Counted from the stretch's first letter, positions 51,034 to 62,396 are shown. The stretch is DNA of 64,000 bases from Microbacterium sp. LWH11-1.2 (GCF_038397745.1 NZ_CP151636.1:3100001-3164000); one strand, 5' to 3'. Numbers and translations: made by a program. Notes: generated by a model not told the origin, from the sequence alone.

Positions 51034-53586
51034 GTGCCTGGAGAGAACCTCACCCGCATCGAAGCGCAGGAGCGCCGCGACGTCGTCGACACCCAGTCGT
51101 ACGAGGTGGCCCTCGATCTGACCAAGGGTGCCGAGGTCTTCGGCTCCCGCAGCGTCGTGCGCTTCAGCGCGACCCCTGAGAGCTTCACCTTCATCGATCT
51201 GATCGCGCGCGAGGTCCGCGAGATCTCCCTCAACGGCGAGCAGCTCGATCCCGACGAGGTCTTCGCCGATTCGCGCATCGCCCTCACGGGGCTCCAGGCG
51301 GAGAACGTGCTGGTCGTCGACGCGGACTGCCTGTACACGAACACCGGAGAGGGACTGCACCGCTTCGTCGATCCGGTCGACGACGAGGTCTACCTCTACT
51401 CCCAGTTCGAGGTCCCGGACTCCCGTCGCGTGTTCGCGGTCTTCGAGCAGCCCGATCTGAAGGCCACGTTCCAGTTCACGATCACGGCGCCTTCGGCGTG
51501 GAAGGTCGTCTCCAACTCGCCGACGCCCGAGCCGATCGTCCACGACGACGACTCGATCGCGACCTGGGGCTTCGAGCCCACTCCCCGCATCTCCTCGTAC
51601 ATCACGGCGCTCGTCGCAGGGCCGTACGAATCGACATTCTCGGAGCTGACGAGCGCGTCCGGCCGGGTCATCCCCCTCGGCGTCTACGGCCGCAAGAGCC
51701 TGTGGCAGCACCTCGATGCGGACTACATCTTCGACAAGACCCGCGAGGGCTTCGCCTACTACGAGTCGAAGTTCGGCGTGCCGTATCCGTTCGCGAAGTA
51801 CGACCAGCTCTTCGTGCCCGAGTTCAACGCCGGCGCGATGGAGAACGCGGGCGCCGTCACGTTCACCGAGACCTACGTGTTCCGCAGCAAGGTGACCGAC
51901 GCCGTCAAGGAGCGCCGTGTCGTCACGATCCTGCATGAGCTGGCGCACATGTGGTTCGGCGACCTGGTCACCATGAAGTGGTGGAACGACCTCTGGCTCA
52001 ACGAGTCGTTCGCCGAGTGGGCGTCGACCATCGCCACCGCCGAGGCCACCGAGTGGACCGAGGCCTGGACCACGTTCAACGCCATGGAGAAGACCTGGGC
52101 GTACCGCCAGGACCAGCTTCCCTCCACGCATCCGATCGTCGCCGAGATCAACGACCTCGAGGACGTGCAGGTCAACTTCGACGGGATCACCTACGCCAAG
52201 GGCGGCTCCGTCCTCAAGCAGCTCGCCGCCTGGGTCGGGATCGAGGCGTTCTTCGGCGGCGTCTCGCAGTACTTCCAGAAGCACTCCTGGGGCAACACCG
52301 AGCTGAGCGACCTGCTCTCCGAGCTCGAGGCCACGAGCGGTCGCGACCTCAGCACCTGGTCGAAGAAGTGGCTCGAGACCGCGGGCGTCAACACCCTGGA
52401 GCCGGTCATCGCCGAAGGCGGCGACGGCACCATCTCGCGGTTCGCCGTCACCCAGACGGCACCGGCGGACTACCCGACGATCCGTCCGCACCGCCTCGGC
52501 ATCGGCTTCTACACGCTGACCGACGGATCGCTCACGCGCACGCACTACGTCGAGGTCGATGTCGACGGAGACCGCACGGAGGTGCCGGAGCTGCAGGGCA
52601 TCAAGCGCCCCGATCTGGTGCTTCTCAACGACAACGATCTCGCCTACGCCAAGATCCGTCTCGACGAGAAGTCGCTGGCCACCGCGATCGCCCACCTCGC
52701 CGACATCCATGACCCGCTGGCCCGCTCGCTGGTGTGGGGCGCGGCCTGGGATCAGACGCGCGACGCCGAGACCCCGGCATCCGACTACATCGACCTCGTG
52801 CTGGGCAACATCGGCCGCGAGACGGAGTCCACGACCGTCCGCACCACGCTCGGGCAGCTGCGGACCGCGGCGACGCTCTACGTGGCACCCGCCGACCGCG
52901 AGGCCGCTCGTCTGAAGGTCGCCGACGGCATCTGGGCCCTCGCCGAGGCCGCCGAGCCCGGCAGCGACAGCCAGCTGCAGTTCGTCACCGCCTTCGCGAA
53001 CGCCCTCGTCACGCCCGAGCACGCCGGGATCGTCGGGCGCCTGCGCTCCGGCGAGGAGACCCTCCCCGGGCTCGAGATCGACGCCGACCTGAACTGGCAG
53101 CTGCTCGTCGGCCTCGCCACCATCGGTGCGACGGATGCCGGGTCCATCGATGCCGCCCTTGCCGCGGACAACACCGCCAAGGGCGGCGAGTTCGCGGCCC
53201 AGGCCCGTGCCGCCCTCCCCGACGCGGCGTCCAAGAAGGCCGCGTGGGCCTCGCTCGTCGAACGCGACGATGCTCCCAACACGATCGTCCGATCGGCAGC
53301 GCTCGGCTTCGTCCACCCCGCCGGAGCCGCGGCCCTGCGCGAGTTCGTGCCGGCGTACTTCGACATGCTGCTCCCCGTCTGGGAGTCGCGCTCGTACCAG
53401 ATCGCGCAGTACCTCGTCGTCGGGCTGTTCCCGACGGCACTCGCGGACATCGCGTTGCGTGACGCCACACGCGCCTGGCTCGCCGAGAACCAGGATGCCG
53501 CGCCGGCGCTGCGTCGGCTCGTCCTGGAGAACCTGGCCGACGTCGAGCGCGCGCTGGCCGCGCAGTCGCGCGACGCGGACGACTGA
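51034..53586 (+). CDS. pepN: Aminopeptidase N (M1 family)
   Basis: 850-residue zinc aminopeptidase. The exopeptidase motif GAMENAG (about residue 268) and zinc motif HELAHMWFGD (His301, Glu302, His305) are followed 18 residues later by the Glu ligand in LNESFAEW. An ERAP1-like C-terminal helical domain follows. Cytosolic general N-terminal peptidase. GTG start with GGGAG 7 nt upstream and TAGGCT near 50957 as a candidate -10. Length matches actinobacterial PepN (about 850). Confidence 0.95.
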   Translation: MPGENLTRIEAQERRDVVDTQSYEVALDLTKGAEVFGSRSVVRFSATPESFTFIDLIAREVREISLNGEQLDPDEVFADSRIALTGLQAENVLVVDADCLYTNTGEGLHRFVDPVDDEVYLYSQFEVPDSRRVFAVFEQPDLKATFQFTITAPSAWKVVSNSPTPEPIVHDDDSIATWGFEPTPRISSYITALVAGPYESTFSELTSASGRVIPLGVYGRKSLWQHLDADYIFDKTREGFAYYESKFGVPYPFAKYDQLFVPEFNAGAMENAGAVTFTETYVFRSKVTDAVKERRVVTILHELAHMWFGDLVTMKWWNDLWLNESFAEWASTIATAEATEWTEAWTTFNAMEKTWAYRQDQLPSTHPIVAEINDLEDVQVNFDGITYAKGGSVLKQLAAWVGIEAFFGGVSQYFQKHSWGNTELSDLLSELEATSGRDLSTWSKKWLETAGVNTLEPVIAEGGDGTISRFAVTQTAPADYPTIRPHRLGIGFYTLTDGSLTRTHYVEVDVDGDRTEVPELQGIKRPDLVLLNDNDLAYAKIRLDEKSLATAIAHLADIHDPLARSLVWGAAWDQTRDAETPASDYIDLVLGNIGRETESTTVRTTLGQLRTAATLYVAPADREAARLKVADGIWALAEAAEPGSDSQLQFVTAFANALVTPEHAGIVGRLRSGEETLPGLEIDADLNWQLLVGLATIGATDAGSIDAALAADNTAKGGEFAAQARAALPDAASKKAAWASLVERDDAPNTIVRSAALGFVHPAGAAALREFVPAYFDMLLPVWESRSYQIAQYLVVGLFPTALADIALRDATRAWLAENQDAAPALRRLVLENLADVERALAAQSRDADD

Positions 53587-53593
53587 TCACCGT

Positions 53594-53629
53594 ACAGCCT
53601 CAGCGTCCGGCAGCGGGCGCTGAGGCTGT
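53594..53629. terminator. Terminator hairpin after pepN
   Basis: Perfect 12-bp arms ACAGCCTCAGCG / CGCTGAGGCTGT with a 12-nt loop, just after the pepN stop. Confidence 0.8.
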
Positions 53630-53661
53630 TCGGCATCCAGCCCGCGCAGAGGCCCGATCGC

Positions 53662-53667
53662 TAGGAT
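53662..53667 (+). promoter_or_regulatory. -10 element (TAGGAT) of the mscS operon
   Basis: TAGGAT with a 7-nt spacer to an ATG at 53675, supporting that start over the GTG at 53672. Confidence 0.45.
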
Positions 53668-53674
53668 CGGAGTG

Positions 53675-54748
53675 ATGATGATCCCCTTCGAGAACGCACC
53701 CCCGACGACGCCGGAAGAGCTCCCGGAGTGGTGGAAGCAGACGCTCATCGTGCTCGGCGACGTCGGCATGAAGGCGCTTACCGTCGCGCTCATCCTCGTC
53801 AGCTGCATCGTGATCGGGCTGATCCTGCGCGTCGTCATCCGTCGCGTGGTGCATCGCATCGTCGACACCGCCAAGAACAAGGCGGCCGTCGACGACACGC
53901 AGGCGCTCGAGCGCTCGCCGCTGTCGGACATGCGACTCGTGCAGCGCACGCGCACGCTCGGGACGATCCTGCAGAACATCGTGAACGTGATGCTCGTCGT
54001 GATCGCGCTCGTCCTCGTCGTCAGCGCCCTCTCCCCCGGCCTCCTCGGCTCTCTGACGCTGCTCACGGCCGCTGTCGGCGCGGGTCTCGGCTTCGGCGCG
54101 CAGAACATCGTCAAGGACGTGCTCAACGGCATCTTCATCGTCGCAGAGGACCAGATCGGCATCGGGGATGTCGTCGACCTCGGCCTCGCGAGCGGCGTGG
54201 TCGAGTACGTCAGCGTGCGCATCACCCAGGTCCGCGACGTGAACGGGACCCTCTGGTACGTGCGCAACGGCGAAGTGACCCGCATCGGCAACATGTCGCA
54301 GGGCTGGGCGCGGGCGATCATCGATCTCGGCGTACCGGCGGATTCCGACCTGGAACAGGTCGAGCACACGATGCTGGAGACCGCGCAGGGGCTCGCCAAG
54401 GATCCCAAGTGGCGCACCCGCATCATCGAGAAGCCCGAGCTCTGGGGCCTCGAGTCGATCGGCGGTGACGCGCTCGTCGTGCGCATCGTGATCAAGGCGC
54501 GGGCCAACGCGAAGGACGACGTCGCGCAGGAGCTCCGCCGTCGCCTTCGCGCTGCGCTGGCCGAGAAGGAGATCGCGGTGCCGAGCATGGTCGAGGTCGC
54601 CCCGACGGGACTCGACGGAGCGCGTCGCGTCCGCGGAGCGAATCCGCCCCGGACCCGCCCCAACGCCGTGACCGGAGTCCCGGTCATCCCGGATCGCGGG
54701 ATCTGGCGGCGGAAGAAGCCGACCGACGACGGGAGCCCCCAGAAGTGA
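53675..54748 (+). CDS. Small-conductance mechanosensitive channel (MscS family)
   Basis: 357-residue channel. Two N-terminal membrane helices ([44 protein letters not shown]) lead into the pore helix [25 protein letters not shown], then the beta domain with GDVVDLG and [16 protein letters not shown] and a C-terminal alpha/beta domain. A basic Pro-rich tail ends the protein. Opens under membrane tension on hypo-osmotic shock. Its stop overlaps the truncated haemoglobin start. Confidence 0.9.
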   Translation: MMIPFENAPPTTPEELPEWWKQTLIVLGDVGMKALTVALILVSCIVIGLILRVVIRRVVHRIVDTAKNKAAVDDTQALERSPLSDMRLVQRTRTLGTILQNIVNVMLVVIALVLVVSALSPGLLGSLTLLTAAVGAGLGFGAQNIVKDVLNGIFIVAEDQIGIGDVVDLGLASGVVEYVSVRITQVRDVNGTLWYVRNGEVTRIGNMSQGWARAIIDLGVPADSDLEQVEHTMLETAQGLAKDPKWRTRIIEKPELWGLESIGGDALVVRIVIKARANAKDDVAQELRRRLRAALAEKEIAVPSMVEVAPTGLDGARRVRGANPPRTRPNAVTGVPVIPDRGIWRRKKPTDDGSPQK

Positions 54749-55194
54749 TGTTCTACGACGAGGTCGGCGGACACGAGACGTTCGCGAAGATCGTCTCGGT
54801 GTTCTACCGCGAGGTGGCACTCGATCCCGTGCTCAAGCCGATGTACCCCGAGGAGGATCTCGGGCCCGCCGAGCAGCGGCTGCTGATGTTCCTCGAGCAG
54901 TATTGGGGCGGCCCGACGACCTATGGCGAGACGCGAGGGCACCCACGCCTGCGCATGCGGCACATGCCGTTCCACGTGGATCCCGACGCGCGGGATCGTT
55001 GGCTCCGTCACATGCGGACCGCCGTGGACGAGGCGCAGTTGTCGCCCCTGCACGAATCCACGCTCTGGGACTACCTGGAGCGGGCCGCCTATGCCATGGT
55101 GAACACACTCGAGCCGTCGGGGATCGGCACCGCCACGGGCGGGCGTCCCACGCTCGAGACCCGATCACGTCAGGAATCAACGGAGAACTCATGA
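54745..55194 (+). CDS. glbO: Group II truncated haemoglobin (GlbO)
   Basis: 149-residue trHb[60 protein letters not shown] with the proximal His, and the WLRHM Trp-G8 region typical of group II. Binds O2; in M. tuberculosis GlbO is membrane-associated. GTG (or ATG 54748) overlaps the mscS stop, and its own stop overlaps the flavoprotein ATG (ATGA), so the three genes are co-translated. The C-terminal about 20 residues are a disordered extension. Confidence 0.93.
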   Translation: MMFYDEVGGHETFAKIVSVFYREVALDPVLKPMYPEEDLGPAEQRLLMFLEQYWGGPTTYGETRGHPRLRMRHMPFHVDPDARDRWLRHMRTAVDEAQLSPLHESTLWDYLERAAYAMVNTLEPSGIGTATGGRPTLETRSRQESTENS

Positions 55195-56849
55195 CGAAGA
55201 CGCCCCTGTCCACTGATGTCCTGGTGATCGGATGGGGGCTGTCCGGGCTGGTCGCCGCCGCCGAGGCCCTCGCGGCCGGGCACCGCGTGATCCTGATCGA
55301 CCAGGAGCCGCGGACGAATCTCGGCGGACAGGCGTGGTGGTCCTTCGGCGGGCTCTTCTTCATCGACTCGCCGGAGCAGCGGCGGCTGGGCATCAAGGAC
55401 TCGCTCGAGCTCGCGACGCAGGACTGGTTCGGCAACGCGGGCTTCGATCGCCCGGAGGACGAATGGCCGAGGCGTTGGGCGGAGGCCTATCTGCAGTTCG
55501 CGGCCGGCGAGAAGCGCGCCTGGCTGCGCGAGCGCGGGGTCGGGTTCTTCCCCGTCGTCGGCTGGGCGGAACGAGGAGGCTACGGGGCCCTCGGGCCGGG
55601 CAACTCGGTTCCGCGCTTCCACATCACATGGGGAACCGGGCCGGGGGTCGTCGCGCCGTTCGCCGCCGCGATCGAACAGGGAGAGCGCGAGGGGCATCTC
55701 ACGGTGCTCCCGCGCCATCGCGTGGCCGAGCTGATCGTCACCGACGGGGTCGTCACAGGTGCACGGGGTGAGGTGCTGGCGACGAGCGGCGCGCGTCGCG
55801 GCGCCGAGTCCTCGCGCGAGGTCATCGGCGCTTTCGAGATCTCTGCCGGCGCCACGATCGTCTCGTCCGGCGGCATCGGAGGGAACCACGACCTCGTGCG
55901 GGCCGCGTGGCCCTCGCGCCTGGGCACGCCACCCGAGCACATGCTCACCGGGGTTCCGGCGTACGTAGACGGCTCGATGCAGGCCGTCAGCGAGGCCGCC
56001 GGCGCCCGCCTGATCAACGGCGACCGGATGTGGCACTACGTTGAGGGCATCACGAACTGGGATCCGGTCTGGCCGTCGCATGGCATCCGGATCCTCCCCG
56101 GCCCGTCCTCCCTCTGGCTCGATGCGACCGGCAAGCGGCTTCCGGTGCCGCTTTTCCCCGGGTTCGACACGCTCGGCACCCTCGCGCATCTGCGCACGAC
56201 CGGTCACGACCACTCCTGGTTCGTGACCTCACGGAGCATCGTCGAGAAGGAGTTCGCGCTCTCGGGCAGCGAGCAGAATCCGGATCTCACCGGCAAGGAC
56301 GTCGGTCTGCTGCTCAAGTCCCGTCTCGCGAAGGGTCCGACCGGTCCCGTCCAGGCGTTCCTCGACGAAGGCGAGGACTTCATCGTCGAGGGCGATCTCG
56401 AATCCCTGCTCGAGCAGATGCAGCGGCATCCGGGCGGCGAGGCTCTCGACATCGACGCGGTCCGCCGCGAGGTCGTCGCCCGCGACCTCGAGATGGACAA
56501 CGACTTCACCAAGGACGCGCAGATCGGCATGCTGCGCTCGATGCGCAGCTACCGCGGTGACAAGCTGATCCGCACCGCGGCGCCGCATCGCCTGCAGGAT
56601 CCGGCGGCCGGTCCCCTCATCGCGGTCAAACTGCATGTGCTCACGCGGAAGTCGCTGGGTGGCATCAACACCGATCTCGACGGGCGGGCGCTCGATGCTT
56701 CAGGAGTCCCCATCCCCGGACTGTACGCGGCCGGAGAGGCCAGCGGCTTCGGGGGCGGCGGGGTCCACGGGTACCGCGCGCTGGAGGGAACCTTCCTCGG
56801 CGGATGCCTGTTCTCCGGTCGCCAGGCGGGACGCGCCGCCTCTCGCTGA
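55191..56849 (+). CDS. FAD-binding dehydrogenase (KstD/fumarate reductase-like)
   Basis: 552-residue flavoprotein. FAD-binding [31 protein letters not shown] (residues 10-40), then [34 protein letters not shown], and the C-terminal FAD motif [35 protein letters not shown]. Similar to 3-ketosteroid delta-1-dehydrogenase and fumarate reductase flavoproteins, but the steroid-specific active-site Tyr pattern is not evident, so substrate is open. Translationally coupled to glbO, which may supply oxygen or receive electrons (speculative). Confidence 0.87.
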   Translation: MTKTPLSTDVLVIGWGLSGLVAAAEALAAGHRVILIDQEPRTNLGGQAWWSFGGLFFIDSPEQRRLGIKDSLELATQDWFGNAGFDRPEDEWPRRWAEAYLQFAAGEKRAWLRERGVGFFPVVGWAERGGYGALGPGNSVPRFHITWGTGPGVVAPFAAAIEQGEREGHLTVLPRHRVAELIVTDGVVTGARGEVLATSGARRGAESSREVIGAFEISAGATIVSSGGIGGNHDLVRAAWPSRLGTPPEHMLTGVPAYVDGSMQAVSEAAGARLINGDRMWHYVEGITNWDPVWPSHGIRILPGPSSLWLDATGKRLPVPLFPGFDTLGTLAHLRTTGHDHSWFVTSRSIVEKEFALSGSEQNPDLTGKDVGLLLKSRLAKGPTGPVQAFLDEGEDFIVEGDLESLLEQMQRHPGGEALDIDAVRREVVARDLEMDNDFTKDAQIGMLRSMRSYRGDKLIRTAAPHRLQDPAAGPLIAVKLHVLTRKSLGGINTDLDGRALDASGVPIPGLYAAGEASGFGGGGVHGYRALEGTFLGGCLFSGRQAGRAASR

Positions 56850-56853
56850 AGTA

Positions 56854-56879
56854 CTTCCGGCCCGTGAACGGTCGGGAAG
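56854..56879. terminator. Weak imperfect hairpin between convergent genes
   Basis: CTTCC...GGGAAG arms with inner CCGT/ACGG pairing and bulges, in the 47-bp gap between genes ending at 56849 and 56897. Confidence 0.35.
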
Positions 56880-56896
56880 AACGTCGGAGGGCGGCT

Positions 56897-57562
56897 CTAG
56901 CCGGCGCTGCCCGTATCGCGGACGGCGGTCAGACCGGATGCGACCGGTCCGCGAGCGAGCACGTGCCCGCGCCGGAACGCCAGGCGGGTCCACCGTCCCG
57001 ACTGCATCACGGGCACGTCCTCCTCGCCCGAGATGAAGCCCAGGGCGTCTGCGGCGAAGGCGATCCCGCGGGGCAGGCCGCCGAGATCCTCGTCGGGTTC
57101 GCCCCAGATCGCGGCCCGCAGCGCACGGACGGCCTCCTCGCCCGAGCCCGGTGTCGCGCCACGCGCGACGGCGGAGATGCCCCACTGCGCGCGTTGAGCG
57201 ATCATCGACGCCGGCAGCGTCGCCGCCGGCGTCCAGTCCCCGCGCGGCGGTGCCACCCCGGCCCACGCGGGCGAAAGCCCGGTCTCCGGGAGCGTCAGCT
57301 GCAGGGGATCATCGGTCGCGGCGAGCTGATCGACCACGATGTCGCATTCGAGCTCGGGGTCGGCGTGCACGATGCGCATCGCGAGGACGGTCGGCGTGCT
57401 GTCGAAGAGCCCGTGCGGAGCCAGAGCCGCCGTGGTCAGCGCGAGGACTCCCCTCGACGCCTGCAGCCGCACACCGTCGTCGGTGATCCTCGTCGCCCGC
57501 CCCACGAACGTGAGGACGTCCTTCGCAGTGTCGGGGTCGGCGAGGAGAAGCTGATGCGGCAC
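56897..57562 (-). CDS. Conserved actinobacterial protein of unknown function
   Basis: 221 residues, soluble, no signal peptide or membrane segment. It starts MPHQLLLADPDTAKDVLTFVGRATRI and has a central VLALTTAALAPHGLFDSTPTVLAMRI stretch and an aromatic WTRLAFRRGHVLARGP near the end; I do not recognise a domain. It looks like an alpha/beta protein with a duplicated strand pattern. GTG start supported by TAGTTT 7 nt upstream. Divergent from tesB with overlapping -10 elements, suggesting linked expression. Confidence 0.7.
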   Translation of the reverse strand: MPHQLLLADPDTAKDVLTFVGRATRITDDGVRLQASRGVLALTTAALAPHGLFDSTPTVLAMRIVHADPELECDIVVDQLAATDDPLQLTLPETGLSPAWAGVAPPRGDWTPAATLPASMIAQRAQWGISAVARGATPGSGEEAVRALRAAIWGEPDEDLGGLPRGIAFAADALGFISGEEDVPVMQSGRWTRLAFRRGHVLARGPVASGLTAVRDTGSAG

Positions 57563-57568
57563 GAGCTC

Positions 57569-57575
57569 TAAACTA
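57569..57575. promoter_or_regulatory. Overlapping divergent -10 elements (TAAACT plus strand, TAGTTT minus strand)
   Basis: The plus-strand hexamer TAAACT (57569-57574) and minus-strand TAGTTT (57570-57575) share five base pairs. The minus one is 7 nt from the GTG at 57562; the plus one gives about a 30-nt leader to tesB. Confidence 0.45.
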
Positions 57576-57612
57576 CCAACGGACCGGTGCCCGCGGTCGC
57601 GGAGAGGAAAGA

Positions 57613-58497
57613 ATGAGCCCCGAAGACCACGCCGCCCAGACGGTCGAGCGACTGCTCGATGTCCTCGATCTCGAGGTGACGCAGGCGCGAACCACCGAGG
57701 ACATCTTCACCGGAGCATCTCATCCGATGCCGACCGGCCGGATCTACGGCGGGCAGGTGCTGGCACAGAGCCTCATCGCCGCCGAGCGCACCCTCCCCGA
57801 GGACCGCGCCGTCCACTCGATGCACGGCTACTTCCTTCGGCCGGGGGACGCGAGCCAGGGCATCACGATCGCGGTCGACCGCATTCACGACGGAAGGTCG
57901 TTCTCGACGCGGCGCTCCCAGGCCTATCAGAACGGCGTGCCGATCTTCTCGATGATCGCGTCCTTTCAAGATGCCGATCCGGGTGTCGAGCATGCGGAGC
58001 CGATGCCGGAGGATGTGCCGGCGCCCGAGGATCTCTCGCCGGACGAGGACCGCGTGGCGGGGCTCCCCGGCGGGACAGCACGGATGCTGAGCGAACGAGC
58101 CGCAGATATCCGCCATGTCGACTCGCCCCTCTATCTGCCGAGCGACGATCCGCATGTGGCCAGGCAGGCGGTGTGGATGCGCATGCGCGCACCGCTCCCC
58201 GACGATCAGCGGCTGCACCGCGCCGCGCTCGCTTACCTGAGCGACATGACGATCCAGGAGTCGATCCTGCGGGCGCACGGTGTGTACTGGGCGATGCCGG
58301 GACTCAAGGTCGCGAGCCTCGACCACGCGATGTGGTGGCACCGCCCGGCACGGGTGGACGAGTGGCTCCTGTACGTGCAGGAGTCGCCGAACGCACGGGG
58401 CGGTCGAGGACTCGCCACCGGACGGATCTACTCCGGCGAGGGCGGTCTCGTCGCCAGCGTCGCGCAGGAGATCATGATCCGCGTCCCCGCCGACTAG
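57613..58497 (+). CDS. tesB: Acyl-CoA thioesterase II
   Basis: 294-residue double hot-dog thioesterase. RIYGGQVLAQSLIAAERTL and VHSMHGYFLRPGD are in the first domain and TRRSQAYQNG follows; in the second, LKVASLDHAMWWHRP carries the catalytic Asp and DEWLLYVQESPNARGGRGLATGRIY the Gln. Hydrolyses medium/long acyl-CoAs. GAGAGGAAAG precedes the ATG. Stop overlaps the convergent HNH gene by 4 bp. Confidence 0.93.
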   Translation: MSPEDHAAQTVERLLDVLDLEVTQARTTEDIFTGASHPMPTGRIYGGQVLAQSLIAAERTLPEDRAVHSMHGYFLRPGDASQGITIAVDRIHDGRSFSTRRSQAYQNGVPIFSMIASFQDADPGVEHAEPMPEDVPAPEDLSPDEDRVAGLPGGTARMLSERAADIRHVDSPLYLPSDDPHVARQAVWMRMRAPLPDDQRLHRAALAYLSDMTIQESILRAHGVYWAMPGLKVASLDHAMWWHRPARVDEWLLYVQESPNARGGRGLATGRIYSGEGGLVASVAQEIMIRVPAD

Positions 58498-58862
58498 TCC
58501 GCGTTGAGCGTGGGCAGGATCTCGGCGTAGCGGACGAGGAAGGCGCGCTCGTCGAGCCTCTTGCGGCGCAGCCACCCGGTGACCTCGCTGTTGCTCTTGC
58601 TCGCGTTGCAGGACGCGCAGGCGGGGACGACGTTCTCGAGCGTGTAGCGTCCGCCCCGCGAGATCGGCATGATGCAGTCGCGCTGGAGCCCGTCACCCTG
58701 GGCTCCGCAGTACGCGCACCCGCCCCAGGCCGCAACGAGATCGGCCCACTGCGACGCGGTGAGGTCGTTGGTCACCTTGTCGAGCCGGCGCTGTCGTCGC
58801 TTCGCGTAGCGGGCACGCGCGGCCGCTGACGTGGTGGCGGGGAATCGTCGGCGTGAGGGCAC
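58494..58862 (-). CDS. HNH endonuclease domain protein
   Basis: 122-residue HNH nuclease. A basic N-terminus (MPSRRRFPATTSAAARARYAKRRQRRLDK) precedes the HNH fold: CAYCG zinc pair, the D-C-I-M-P-I-S-R-G-G loop (with Asp in place of the first His of DH), N in ENVVPACASCNASKSN, and a C-terminal helix. Two CxxC pairs bind zinc. The family includes McrA-like and homing nucleases; target unknown. 4-bp convergent overlap with tesB. Confidence 0.85.
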   Translation of the reverse strand: MPSRRRFPATTSAAARARYAKRRQRRLDKVTNDLTASQWADLVAAWGGCAYCGAQGDGLQRDCIMPISRGGRYTLENVVPACASCNASKSNSEVTGWLRRKRLDERAFLVRYAEILPTLNAD

Positions 58863-58897
58863 ACGACGACGGTACCGCGCCGGCGGGCGGAATCCGG

Positions 58898-59373
58898 TCA
58901 GCGGTGCGCGTACTCGATCGACGAGCCCACGTAGGGCTCCCAGGCGTCGCGCATCTCCTGCGTCAGGCGAGTCGGACGACCGCTCGCGGCGTCCACCAGG
59001 ACGATCACGGCCGTCGAGCGGGCATAGATCGTCCGCGGCTGAGCCTCAGGGTCGTTGTGCACCTCGTAGCAGACCTCGATGCTCGAGCCGCCGAGCTTTC
59101 CGAACCACATCTGCACCTCGAGCGGGCGACGCTGATACGGCACCGGAGCGAGGTACTCGATCTCCTGCCGGGCGATGAGGGTGAGGATCCCCTCCTCGAT
59201 GCCGGAGTCGAGGACAGCCGTCTGCGGCGCCTCCTCCCCCGGTCCCGCACGCCAGAAGGCCCGGACCCGCGCCTCCTCGAGCAGCTTGAGCATCGAGGTG
59301 TTGTTGACGTGGTTGAAGGCATCCAGATCACCCCAGCGCAGGTGGATCGGGATGTGCAGGCGAGGCGATGACA

Positions 59374-59374
<1 letters not shown>
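58898..59374 (-). CDS. 4HBT-family acyl-CoA thioesterase
   Basis: 158-residue single hot-dog thioesterase with the 4-hydroxybenzoyl-CoA thioesterase signature LRWGDLDAFNHVNNTSMLKLLEEARVRAF near the N-terminus (active-site Asp). One-base TGATG overlap with the ettA stop. This thioesterase-EttA pair also occurs in M. tuberculosis (Rv2475c, Rv2477c region). Acyl substrate unknown. Confidence 0.9.
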
Positions 59375-61053
<1,679 letters not shown>

Positions 61054-61095
61054 CGAAAACCGCTCCTTCTGTTGGCGTCGAAGATCGACACTCCA

Positions 61096-61101
61096 GCCTA
61101 C
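61096..61101 (-). promoter_or_regulatory. -10 element (TAGGCT) of ettA
   Basis: TAGGCT in the gap upstream of ettA, giving a leader of about 35 nt with an AAGGAG site. Confidence 0.4.
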
Positions 61102-61116
61102 CGGCCCGTGGCTGTG

Positions 61117-61614
61117 TCACCAGTCGATCGGGCGAGTCGTGCCGACGAGGCAGCGCCCTTCCGCCAGCTGAGGCATCACGGCCGTGACGACCTGCCCCGT
61201 CGACGGACCGACCTGCCCGATCAGGCATTCGTCATCGCCCCAGCGCACCGAGAACTGCAGGCTCTCCGCCGTGTTGCCGACCGTCGTGAGGTCTTGCGTG
61301 ACCTGCATCGCTGCGCGGTCGAACCCGGCGGCGATGAGAGCGTCGATGTACGCGCGACCCGACCCCTGCTGATCCGTAGTCCAGATGCTCTCCGAGACAC
61401 GCGTGAACACGGGGAGGTTGTCCTCGGCGGTGCCGTCTGGCACCAGCACCGGATCTGGCGCCGCCTCGGAGTCCGGTGCGGGCGAAGTCTCGGCGGTTGG
61501 CGACGCGACCGGCTCGGCACCGGGCCCGCAGGCGGAGAGGACGAACAGCCCGGCAACGAGAGCCAGGGCGGAGGCGGCCTTCAACGGCGCCGCAGAGACC
61601 GGTCGACGAAGCAC
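61117..61614 (-). CDS. DUF6993-type lipoprotein
   Basis: 165 residues: signal peptide with lipobox LSAC (Cys at about residue 29), a 40-residue Ala/Pro/Ser/Glu-rich linker, and a small domain with two Cys residues (DDECLIGQVG and EGRCLVGT) probably forming a disulphide outside the cell. I recognise the DUF6993 family of Microbacteriaceae. Function unknown. The GTG start is backed by TAGACT 6 nt upstream. Confidence 0.8.
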   Translation of the reverse strand: MLRRPVSAAPLKAASALALVAGLFVLSACGPGAEPVASPTAETSPAPDSEAAPDPVLVPDGTAEDNLPVFTRVSESIWTTDQQGSGRAYIDALIAAGFDRAAMQVTQDLTTVGNTAESLQFSVRWGDDECLIGQVGPSTGQVVTAVMPQLAEGRCLVGTTRPIDW

Positions 61615-61620
61615 GTGCTG

Positions 61621-61626
61621 AGTCTA
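61621..61626 (-). promoter_or_regulatory. -10 element (TAGACT) of the DUF6993 lipoprotein gene
   Basis: TAGACT with a 6-nt spacer to the GTG at 61614. Confidence 0.5.
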
Positions 61627-61686
61627 CGGGCAGCGACCGTGATGACCGCGCCGCCGACCGGTCCCGATCCTCTCCCTTCGTCGCGC

Positions 61687-62226
61687 TCAGTGCGAGGCGA
61701 CGCGATCAGCCGTGGCGCCTGCCGGCACCTCTGCCCACGAGATGTCCAGATCGGGCAGTTCTCGGTCGCCGTCGGGCTCGTCGGTTGCGCCGGGGTCGGT
61801 GTCGACTCGCTGATCGGCAGCCGTCGGTCCTTCCGCGGCCCCGTGCACGCCGGCATCCGTCGGCGTCGCTCGGCTGCGGGCGAGGAACGCGCTGGTCCCC
61901 CACCGCAGATCGTGCCCGATCGCGTCGGCGATGATGTCGACGCTGGTGCCCTGCTTGCCATTGCTCTCCCAGCTGCGGATCCGGAGCCGACCCGTGACGA
62001 TGACGCTGTCTCCGGTTCGCAGCGACGCCTTGGAGTGCTCGCCCAGCTGCCGGAATGCGGCGACCGAGAACCAGTTGGTCTCCGAATCGACCCATGCCTG
62101 GGTCACGGTGTCGAACCGACGGTGCGTGCTGGCGAGTCGGAAGTTCGTGACCGGAGCCCCTCCTGTCGTCTGTCCCTGCGTCGGATCGGTGGCGACCCTT
62201 CCGATGATGGTGACGGTGTCGATCAT
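61687..62226 (-). CDS. ssb: Single-stranded DNA-binding protein (short second SSB)
   Basis: 179-residue OB-fold SSB: MIDTVTIIGRVATDPTQGQTTGGAPVTNFRLASTHR, WFSVAAFRQLGEHSKASLRTGDSVIVTGRLRIRSWE and the acidic tail. The C-terminal tip is ...ATADRVASH rather than the DDDIPF-like peptide of a replicative SSB, so this is probably the accessory paralogue rather than the main SSB. An ATG with AGGA upstream. M. tuberculosis has a comparable SSB-like gene next to its ettA. Confidence 0.87.
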   Translation of the reverse strand: MIDTVTIIGRVATDPTQGQTTGGAPVTNFRLASTHRRFDTVTQAWVDSETNWFSVAAFRQLGEHSKASLRTGDSVIVTGRLRIRSWESNGKQGTSVDIIADAIGHDLRWGTSAFLARSRATPTDAGVHGAAEGPTAADQRVDTDPGATDEPDGDRELPDLDISWAEVPAGATADRVASH

Positions 62227-62396
62227 TCTCAGTCCTCTCGATGACCGGGTCCAACGCCCGGATCGCACCAGCGTGCGGCATCCCGCTGCGCCCCGAACTC
62301 GCAGAAGACGGGATCGGTGGACACTCCGCGCCAGATTCGGTGTGTGCAGGACTGCTTTCGGAGCCCCTGTCGGCGACGGCGACCGAATGTCGGTGG

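Noticed and set aside
50239..53316. Very long minus-strand open frame (over 1000 codons) opposite pepN
   Set aside because: High-GC antisense frame; the plus strand carries intact M1 peptidase motifs over the same bases, and the antisense protein is Arg/Gly/Asp-rich with no domain.
58494..58862. HNH gene as homing endonuclease or McrA-type defence
   Set aside because: No intron, intein or modification partner; small stand-alone HNH proteins are common and the function is open.
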